From Engraulis encrasicolus (lineage: Eukaryota > Chordata > Actinopteri > Clupeiformes > Engraulidae): a stretch of DNA of 64,000 nt. The notes beneath the pieces were generated by a model. That model saw only the letters and a program-made list of their open reading frames with translations, was not told the origin of the DNA and searched no databases. The translations under genes were made by a program, and so were the position numbers. The stretch covers positions 41,621,859 through 41,685,858 of the forward strand of contig NC_085868.1 in the NCBI RefSeq assembly GCF_034702125.1. Reading direction: 5' to 3'. This document shows, piece by piece, positions 29,386 through 39,880 of the stretch. Every line of letters starts with the position of its first letter. The stretch's first letter is position 1.

Positions 29386-29831
29386 GTTCCCCACCTGCTT
29401 TAAAAGCCTACCATCTGGTGACCATGGCACACTCATGACAGCCTGATTCTTAAAACCTTCACGCAGAGCCTATGACAGGGGTGGGGAACCTATGTTTCAA
29501 TGTTATACAGCTTCACATGAAATAAATATAACATGTTTTGTGAAGGAATCCTGGAAATTACATTTCCAATACAATTAAGTTTTAGTCAGGTGATCAAGAG
29601 AAGGTGGGCCCCACCTGGTGGGGTTTGTTTTAAAGCGGGCTGCCTTCAAGATAGGCCTTAAGTGCAGAGGGAAATCATGGTTTATGTTCATAGTGCGGCC
29701 CCCGGAGGACTTTGACGGCTCATGAAGGAATTTTAAGTGACCCCTCGAATGAAAAAGGTTCCCCATCCCTGGCCTATGATTTAACCTTGTCGTCACCAAA
29801 ATTGTAAAGGCTATGTCTTAATGTTACTTAA

Positions 29832-30191
29832 AGGGACACTGTGTGAGATTTTTAGTTGTTCATTTCCAGAATTCATGCTGCCCACTCACTAATGTTACCT
29901 TTTTCATGAATACTTACCACCACCATGAAATTCTAAGTATTCATTATGACTGAAAAAAATGCACTTTTCATACATGAAAAGGGGGATCTTATCCATGGTC
30001 AGCCATTTTGAATTTCCAGAAATAGCCATTTTTAGCTGCAAAAAATGACTGTACTTGGGCCATACTAGAAAATATTAGTTTATTACTTGGTAAACTATCA
30101 TGAAAAGGTCAAATTTGGCCATAGGCGACACAGTTTCAATGAGCAGCATAGTTGCAGTACCTTTTTTGACCATTTCCTGCACAGTGTCCCT
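29832..30191 (+). mobile_element. TTAA-flanked miniature element, copy A
   Basis: AGGGACACTGTGTGAGATTT ... GCACAGTGTCCCT between TTAA at 29828-29831 and 30192-30195. Same family as 40244-40604 and 60188-60552. Confidence 0.9.
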
Positions 30192-31009
30192 TTAAGGCTC
30201 TCTGCACTGTCATTGCAATGTTGTTATGATATACCTGTAGTTAAGTATTTTCAGCAAATAGTGAATAGGCCCGCCGGCAACCCCATCTGCATTAAGGGCC
30301 TACATGAAGTCAGCACTTAATACCAAACATTGGCCAAACATGTATTAAAGGTGTCGACAGTAATTCATTTGGCAATGCATAATGGCAAATGCCATAATCA
30401 ATGTGACCAGTCATACTTTTTTACGTTTCAATTAGGCCTACTTCTGTGGGCATTTCCAGAGCAAATTAACTTCACATTAAATTAAACCACTTCAAAGCAT
30501 TGAAAACAGCAGGACTGACACACAACAGCCAATAAAATGCTGTTCAGTGTCTGACTGCTTCTTGAAAAATTGGCCTCGTCTTCAGTAGAAATGTAATGCA
30601 TTGCAATGCACGGCAGAATCGATTGAAATAGTTAAAACCAGTCCTTTCGCCAATTCAAACAGATATCCAAAAGTTCAAATGTGAAAACCTTCCAAAATGC
30701 AGGGCTCTAAATTAACACCAGCCAACTGCTGGTGAAAAATAAGTTTGGCTGGTAGAAAATACCAACTTACTGGCCACTTTGACCCATTAGTTAGTGTGTC
30801 TTTGATTAGTAAGATTAACATCTACAAGCCATTTTTGCTAGTGATGACAAAGTTAATTTCGAGTCCTGGTCATCAGTAAGCCAAGGAAAACAAGAGTCAC
30901 TGCGCACTGGTGGACTTAATTCTAGTGGTGTTTTAAATATTGTGAATAAGCCGTTATAAAATAGCAGCAAAATAAGTCCACCAGTGTGCAGTGATTCTTC
31001 TCGTCTTCA

Positions 31010-31205
31010 TAAGAAACCAGAGTACTTGTAAATGTACCTAAGAAACCAGAGTACTTGTAAATGTACCTAAGAAACCAGAGTACTTGTAATTGTACCTAAG
31101 AAACCAGAGTACTTGTAATTGTACCTAAGAAACCAGAGTACTTGTAATTGTACCTAAGAAACCAGAGTAATTGTAATTGTACCAAAGAAACCAGAGTACT
31201 TGTAC
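31010..31205 (+). repeat. ~29-bp minisatellite, seven copies
   Basis: Unit AAGAAACCAGAGTACTTGTA followed by A(A/T)TGTACCT. Small variants accumulate toward the right end. Confidence 0.92.
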
Positions 31206-31715
31206 TGTCCAGGAAATAAATAAGTCAACAAAGGGGGAGGGGGAGGGCGGTCGTTATCAACAGCTGCCAAAATGTAATTGTTGAATAAACTGCTCCAGTA
31301 CAGATTTTTGTTGCTTCGCTTCACATACAGGTGACTTTGTGACATTAAAAATACAATGTATACACAATAGAAATGGAAAAAGCCCCCCGCCCCCTTTACC
31401 CTGCCCCCCCCCCCCCCCCCCAAATATTTTCTTAAAAATAAATTCATATACAACCGAACAGATGGCTATGCGTATGCAGTAATAATAGACAAACATGGGG
31501 GATTCGACACCGCATGACACTGTCCAATCAGCGATCGGGAGACCCGACGCCCCCTTCCCATTGGGTGGTAAGCAGAGGGAGTGGGCAGGTGCAGGTGGAG
31601 AGCACTCCTCCATGAGCTCTGATGAAGGGCGTGTGTGTGTGTATGTATGGGAGAGAGAGTTTGTGTGTCCGAGAGAGTGGCCTAGAGAGAGAGAGAATGT
31701 GTGTAAGAAAAAGTG

Positions 31716-31800
<85 letters not shown>

Positions 31801-33626
31801 ATATGTGTGTGTCTGTGAGGGGGAACGAGAGACCAGAGAAAGGGGAGTGGGGTGGGGTGGGAAGAGAGCTCACGGCAGTTCTCTGCGCGTTTCCTGTACG
31901 CTGCATCGGCTACAGAGGGTGAACCCCAATGCAGCCAGACCAAACACTCTGGCATGAGAAAGAGGGGGAAAAAAAGACCAACAACAATCCCCCCAGCATC
32001 ACTCTACACATCTCGCAGCACAGCGCCCGTAACAAAAGCAATGTTGCAGTTTTTATCTTCAAAAAAAAAGGAAAAAGAAGAATATACAATACAAGCCAAA
32101 AAAAAACATACGGTACATGAGAGAAAAGCAACTGAGATTAATAAAGTACATGATTTTGTATCTGATTTGCAGTGAAAAGGAGATCTAAGTGAAGTGTTAG
32201 TAACACAGGCATTTTAAAACTGGGGGAGAGCGACTGAAGAGGCCAGCAGAACACACACACACACACAAGCCCTACAAATTCGCCCTCACAGAACGCACAC
32301 ACATACATACATTCTCCCAAAACCCTCCCCTCTCCTCCCCTCCCCGGCCCGCCCGCGCACACACACACACACACAGCCAGCAACCATCATCTTCAGGAAA
32401 ACCAGGCCACGTGAGGGCCCAAAATGGCCACGCGTCTGTGTCTGTCTGTCTCCCCCCTTTGATAAGATGGTGCTGATCGTCATGGACACCCGATGGGGAC
32501 CGAGCCAAAATGTCCGTCGGCCTGTTTTTTGTCGTTTGTTTTGTTGTTGATTTGTGTGCGAGTCTTTTCCGAATGACGAGACCCTGAAAGCCGTATGGGA
32601 GGACCAAGATCCAAGATGGCCGCATGCCATGTCCGCAATCCACACGAGCGAACTCCGAGCTCTCCTCTCCACCTCCAGCTGACCAGCTCCACTCCTCTCC
32701 AGACCCCGCTCCTCCTCCTCCTCCTCCTCCTCGCATTCATTCGGCCAGCCATAAGCATAAACTACACTTCCCATCAGCCACCACGGCTAGTCTCTGAGGC
32801 CAAACGTCTTTCTGCTGCATCAACAAGGGTGTGGACTCTTGTGTGCCATCTAAACAACCCCACGCTCGCTCTCAAACAGTCCAACAATCGCACACGCTCA
32901 CGCACACAGACGCACGCACACAAGCACAAAAGATGCATAAACAGCCATTCACACAGACACACGCACACACACACACACACACGATGCTTGCACAGCCATT
33001 CACACACACACACCCACACTGTCCCCTGTGGTTCCGTTGCTATGGTTTTCTTTTGGAGGGGGGACCCTGACTGTATTCTCACCCACCCCACATCTCAGAG
33101 AGAAAAAGAGACATCGAGAGAGAAAGAGAGGGGGAGCGCAAATGGAAATAACCGGGACAAATTCATCATCATTATTATGCTACCTTTCTTAGCACTTTTA
33201 ACCAATAGTAGCGTTATTCATTGCCAGTATAGATTATACGAATTACTGTTTAAAAAACAACAAAAACAAAAATGTGTCCTTTCCCCGTCTATCTCTTCTG
33301 CGCTCCCTCTGTCTTCCTTTCTTCAAAAACTCACAACCAGTTTTCGATTAATTTCCATAGAGACCATTTTTTTCTGACTGTGTTCTTAAAAAAAAAAAAA
33401 AAAAAAAAAAAAAGGTTAAAAATAAACTAAAAGAAAGCGAGATTTTTTTGTCGTATTTTTTTCTTAGAAAACAAAGATAGTAGTAGTAGTAGAAGAAGAA
33501 GGAGTGTGTGGTCTGGCGTGCCAAGTTGTGTGTGTGCGAGTCTCTGTCTCTCGGGTTTTGGCGGCGCTCCAGACTACCACTGCCCCCTGGTGGCGGGAGG
33601 TGGGTGGTGGTGTTGGCCGCCACCAG
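31206..33626 (-). other. creb1 3' flank / possible 3' UTR
   Basis: No coding exon supported. It holds a poly-C run (31404-31420), the GA tract, CA and CT-rich stretches and a 23-A run at 33390-33413. creb1 transcripts of vertebrates have long 3' UTRs, so part may be transcribed, but no AATAAA was found on the minus strand. Confidence 0.4.
31718..31797 (+). repeat. (GA)n microsatellite
   Basis: About 75 bp of GA. No creb1 poly(A) site was identified, so this may be 3' UTR or flank. Confidence 0.95.
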
Positions 33627-33771
33627 CTACTCGGACTTGTGGCAGTAGACGTCCTTGAGTGCTTTGAGCTCCTCGATCAGGGTCTTGTTCTGGTTCTCCA
33701 GCACCGCCACGCGGTTCTCCAAGCACTTCACGTACTCCTTCTTCTTGCGCCGGCACTCCCGCGCCGCCTCC
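33627..33771 (-). CDS. creb1: creb1 last coding exon (bZIP)
   Basis: Acceptor TGTCCACAG|G, stop TAG at 33629-33627. It encodes EAARECRRKKKEYVKCLENR then the leucine heptads VAVLENQNKTLIEELKALKD and VYCHKSE. The DNA-contacting Asn is in the previous exon (KNR), Ala-Ala-x-x-Cys/Ser here. Confidence 0.98.
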
Positions 33772-36700
33772 CTGTGGACACCGGGGGAATTGCAAGTTTC
33801 TCTATAATATTCATTCACAATCATTTCAACAGTAATGTTTTTTTTTTTTTGCGAAGACAAGCATGCACACAATTGCGTACGTGCACACAAAAAAATATTG
33901 GAGGATCCGAGGAAAATCTGTCTGTGTGAGAAAGGGCATTTAAGGTGAACTCTACCCATGCAAAACTACTGGCAGCCTGACTACACATAGCCATATAGTA
34001 GTAGCCATGTGTAGATACAGGAAGAGTAGAGTATGTAGAACATATTTTATAGATCACTGACTGATTAAGTCAAAACGTAATGTTGCCATCAAATAAACAC
34101 CAGAGAAGAAGGGATTTTTAGTGTGTGTGAACTCCTCACTCCAAAATACTGATCTAGTACATGGGTTCTAAATTTTTGTTTTCTCCTGGCTGTGCGACAC
34201 TAGCTGCTCACAACTCAACCTCTGATTGTTGGAAACCGCGGTCTGTCAAAAAAAATGTTCGCATGGTTGGCTGACAGTGTCTTGCCACTCCTCACAACAT
34301 TGCGTTTATAAAGACGGTGATCCCACCTCTATGAGATAATCAAATGAAGCTGATGTCATGGCGCATACCTGTTCTTCATGAGGCGCACCTCCCTCTTGGG
34401 CGTGGGGTGCGTTTCTCCACAGTCCCCACCACTTTCCAAGTCAAACAGACCACTTATTGCGTACCTGTTCTTCATGAGGCGCACCTCCCTCTTGCGCGTG
34501 GCCTCCTCGGGTGGGTTAGGCAGCGCGGGGGACGAGGCCATCACCACGCCGGGCGCGATGGCACTGCTGTTGGCCGTGCGGATCTGGTAGGCCTGCACGT
34601 CACCCGACGCCGCTGCACACACACACACAAACAGACAGACAGACACGTCACAACACTGTCACCAACACACCTATGTTCACCTCTCTGGTTCTCAAAAAAC
34701 AAAAAAAACAACAACAAAAAACACCTTGATTTAAAGTGATACTGTACCATTAAAAAAGGAAGCTCATATTGAATTGAAATAAGCTTATTTCCAAAAATGG
34801 TACAGTATCATTTTAAATTCATTCTGGACCCTGTTTCTCAAACGCATTGTTGCTAACTTAATGGCAACTTAGTAGTTTGGCTATGGGAAGTTGCATTGCA
34901 AACAAGTAAGGTACCAACTTAGTTAGCAACTAAACGGTTGAGAAATGCATCCCTGGTCTGTCTCATTTCTAATACATTAAAATGACTGCGTCCCTATCTT
35001 CGCCATAAGAGACCGGGTAACAGAGAAGTTCATAATCAACTTTTTCTTACAGCACCCATGCATACATACTAGGGGGCTGGAATCAAGAACCCGAATGACC
35101 TGATGACCAGATAACTGATTCTAGAATGATCAGGAAGCGCGCCCAACACCTTGTCGTCTAATACTTTACACTGGGTGCTTAACTTAGTCAATGAATGAAC
35201 TCAAATCTCAAAAGTAAGTGAATAAAGATGAGTGCTTCTTTATTCACTTAATTTTCAGATAACTGATTTTGACATTTCCTCTTAATTTGCTAACATACCT
35301 TGCTGATTTGTTGACATCCATTATCATGCATACTCAAAAACCACTTCGGCATAATGTTACCAATTCCCACCCTTAATACTTAACTCCGTCTCTCCGAACA
35401 CATTAATTAATCTTTTAAATTAACCCATAACTTAATTCTAATTTCATATAGATATACATGACAATTGAGCATGATACTGTGGTATGCAAATACATTTCAA
35501 CTCACTGATTGATTATTTAATCACAGACACACACCTCTTCCCAAAAAAAACAAAAAAAACAGCCCAATGATCGAACACACACGCACGCACGCACACTCAC
35601 ACCCTGCATGACCAGACACACACACACCAGGGTATATACACCAATCTTGAAGTCAAATTCACTACCATTTAACACCTTTTTTTCCACTACCTTTAGATCA
35701 TTTTTACAACCATCACGACACTCCAATGCGAGTATTAACAATACATCTTTTGTCATTTCTACCTCCTTAACATTACATTACACTTTCGTTTTTTTGCAAA
35801 AAGATGCCCGAAAGGGAGCAGTGCGGCGGGACGGTACCATGCTCAGGGTACCCCAGTCATGGAAGAGGATGGGGGAGAGCACTGGTTAATTACTCCCCCC
35901 ATTAACCTGGCAGGTTAGCAATCTGACGCCCTAACCGCATAACCATGACTGCCCCTCAAACTGCCCTCAGACACAGAATCAATCTTTTTTTTTTTTGTCA
36001 AAATGGTACAACAACAAGAAATAATAACAATAACAATCTAAAAATAATTTGAGTAAATTTTCAACTTTTAAGGCCATTAAATTTTGGATTTTTAATTTAT
36101 CACCTTTTAATACTTTTTAAAACCCTGCATACACCCTGACACACACACAAACCGACACACAGACACACACAGTCAGACACTTACCCTGCACGACGACCTG
36201 GTTGCTGGGCACGAGGATCTGCTGGCCGTCGCTGGTCTGGGCGTACTGCAGGATGGTGGTACCCGGCTGTGCGCCCGCCGCGTTGGTCATGGTCAGGGTC
36301 TGCAGGCCCTGCACGCCGTCTGTGCCGTTATTGGCCAGCTGGATGGCCCCGCCCTGAGTGATGGCAACTGCAGCCACACAGGAAGAAGAGGAAGAAGAGG
36401 CAGGAAGTTAAAAACAATCAGGCCGGGCCTGGCGAGCGTGGCTTTCTGTATATGTGCACATAATTGGACCAACCACTCGTCAAAGACACAAGTTTGGTTT
36501 GGTTTACTGCCAATGAAGCAACTACGCATATTTCAGACAAATCAGGTACAACTGACAACTTACATTTCCATAAAAGTAATCAATTAATGTCAACACAAAT
36601 ACACATTAAAACGTAAAAATAGTTACTGTAGCAGTTAAAATAAAATATAAATAAACTATGAATAATCAAACAACACGCACACACTCAATCCTTTGCAGAG

Positions 36701-39700
36701 GACTGAACATGTGAGCTGTTCAAACAAACAAACAAACCAACAAACAGACCAACACACTAACAGACAAACGTATTAACAAAACACATGCCCAACCAGAGTG
36801 CACTGGTGCTCTTACTGTATTGGCCGCTGCTGGTCTGGTAGATGGGCGTGGGCACGGTGACCGTGGTGATGGCGGGGGCGGAGTCCTCCTCCGACTTCTC
36901 CTCCTCTATCCGCGGCACCGCTGGCGCATCAGACGACAGGTCATTCAGAATCTTCCTGTTTGGACCAGAGAGGCAAGTCCAGTCAGGGGGGGTATACTTA
37001 CGTTCAACTTGTATTTCCCCCCCCCAATACCTCAGCTGGCAGGTGCGTCGGAGATGGCCCATGGTAGCCAGGCCGTGCCCTCCTAGTGAGGCAACAGCTT
37101 CAGCGTTGCTACCAGTCAGGTCAAGAGTCAATGCAAATACTTTCTCAGTTCCCGCAAATACGGGAACTCCTCCCTCTTTGTTGGGAAGCAAACAATCATC
37201 AGTAAACCAAGGGAGGCCATTTGGGAAATGCCGTTTGGGAAATGTTAATTGTTATGCTCTTGGTCAGAGCAAGTCTCGAAGAGATTTGAAAGTCGATGAT
37301 AATCAGGCTAGGCCCATGGGTCACTCAGCAGACAATTTGAAAAAACAAAACAAAAAAACTACAGCACACTGACCATTTAGCTGTTTTTCTGTAATACACA
37401 GCGTTTCGGGACTGAAACATTTTGTATTAGTTTCTTCATTTGTGTCCCTGACGTGTGCCGTATGCGTGTGCGTATTACCTGTAGGAAGGACGCCGAGACA
37501 GGATCTCTCTGCGCTTCTGGGAATCGGTGACGCTGTCCACAGACTCTTGGGAGTCTTCGCTCTCCGCTATGGTGGAAATCTAAAGACACACGAACACGCA
37601 CAACAGCATCAGAAACTAGAAATGCACTCAGAGAGTGCAGGCCTCTGCCAAGGAAGCTGTTTGATAGAACATTTGATTATGTTACACCCTATTTATATTT
37701 CAAGTCTTTCTGCCTTCTTTTCTAGGAGTTAGAAACTGTTATGTCAGAATTCGCCCTGTCCCGCAATTCAATTTGCGGTCACTGGGGGCGTCTAGATTCG
37801 TACCTGAAGACAAACAGACAGACCAACGCGACCGAAAACATAACCTCCTTGGCAGAGGTAACAATTTGCACAATATGCATATGATGCATGTTGTGGATGT
37901 GCCTCTTCACGATTATTAGGATTATGTTGGTGAGTGTGATTGTGAGCGTGAGTGTGCATGCTGTGTGACTAGAGACAGTTTGTGTGTGTATGTGAGAGTC
38001 CTACCTGCACAGTCTGCACCTGTGGCGACTGGATGACGGAGGGCTGTGCGGCTTGGATGACGCCGTGCACCTGAACCGTCTGGCCGTTAGGCAACTGCAC
38101 AAGCGTCACTGTGGGGCCACTCGCACTGGCCTGGGCTGCTGCCATGGACACCTGGAGAGGTGGGGGTGATACCAAGAACAGAGTTAAGACATGATCAACG
38201 TAGCTCAGTTAGCCTGAAGACAAAAGAACCCCCCCAAAAAACATGCGAACTGATAGCATGCAATCGCCGATAACTTAAGAAAATGAGGACTACAGCAGTA
38301 GCCATTTAACCACCCCTCCCCTTCAGGTTAATTTAATCTGGGGTGCTGCTAAACTGAGTAGGTCACGGAGCTGCTGCCATGGACACCTGGGGGCAGAGTC
38401 CTGCAGTGGTCCATTTTTAAGACCCGCACCCACCTGTGCCCGCAGAACACAGCACCCACCCGCCCGCTTACCCGTGATTATTTCAAAGTTTAATCCGGAC
38501 CCGCCCGGACCCGTCAACATTCCACCCGTTACCCACCCGTACCCGTGAAAAATCTCACAAATCGAAAGTTTAACCACCCCCTCCAGGTTAATTTAAATTA
38601 ATTTTAAATAGAAAAACGTAAAAGGGGGTAAATCTGCAAACCGCCATTTAGTTAAGAAAAGGTGGACTCCAGGGTATTTTCATGAACTGTTTTATCACTA
38701 CTTCCAGGTTAACTTAATCTATTTCCCTACTAAAACAAATATATATTAGGCTGATTCCAAGTTCAGGGTTAAAATGATGGCGAATCTGGCTCAGTTAACC
38801 TGTTTAAATTAACACGCAAGATGCTTTGCTTGAAGTCGTGACCGCAGTAAGAACCATGGATACGGCAACTGAAGGTCACTTGGACTAAACCCATATCTAG
38901 AAAGTGGGGAAATCTGATAATAGATGGCTCTCCAACCGTCATTTCATCAAGAAAAATAGAACTCCAGGGTCTTTTATTAGCAGATTTACAACCATCTCCA
39001 CGTTATTCATCACTCTGCCACAATGCTGCTGCTGCTACTACTACTCTGTCAGAAGGTTATGCTAGGACTATGTAAATATACAACACAAATACCCCTATTT
39101 TTGATACATGTTCTCTATATATTTCAGTCTTGCACTTTAATGTCTATGTGGATGTCTGTATATTTATATTGTCCAAGTCTAAAGTATATCTATGTCTGTA
39201 TTTAAAGTATGTCTATATCCGCAGGGGAAAGTAAGAAACGCAATTTCAATTCTTTGTATGACCAGTGCATGTAAAGAAATTGACAATAAAACCGACTTGA
39301 CTTGACTTGAATCTGGCTTGCTACTGAACTGGGGTGCATTTCTCGAAAGCATAGTTGTTAGCAGTTATCAACTTGGGTAGTTGCTAATGGGAAATTGCAT
39401 TGCAACCAACACAGTAGCTACCATAGATAGCAACTACACTTTTAAGAAATACATTCCTGAGTAGGTACAGGTAGGTGCCGTAGCGCAGAAAGTTAACCTA
39501 AAGGACGTGGTAGACCTGCCTCACTCCACCTACAGATAGTGGTAAACCTGCTAATAAACAGTAGGCAAGAATCCTTGAGTTAAGAAAATGAGGACTTCAG
39601 GCCCTTTTATTAGAAGGTTTACCACTACCTCTGGGCTAGCATAATCTAGGTTGCTTCTGAACCAGCTTCTTTGAATACCCTCGGTAGGTACGCACGCACG

Positions 39701-39831
39701 CACGCACACACAGAAAACTCCTATGTGTGGAAGCAGGTATCTGTGTTGGGTGCAGCTGCAGCAGTGTTAGGGTGGCAATGTTCTGTGTGGGCGTGTATGT
39801 GTATTACCTGTGCTAGGGTGGCAATGTGCTC

Positions 39832-39880
<49 letters not shown>

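Noticed and set aside
32595..33377. 260-codon frame beneath creb1
   Set aside because: Composed of CA/TC-rich low-complexity sequence without splice or family support.
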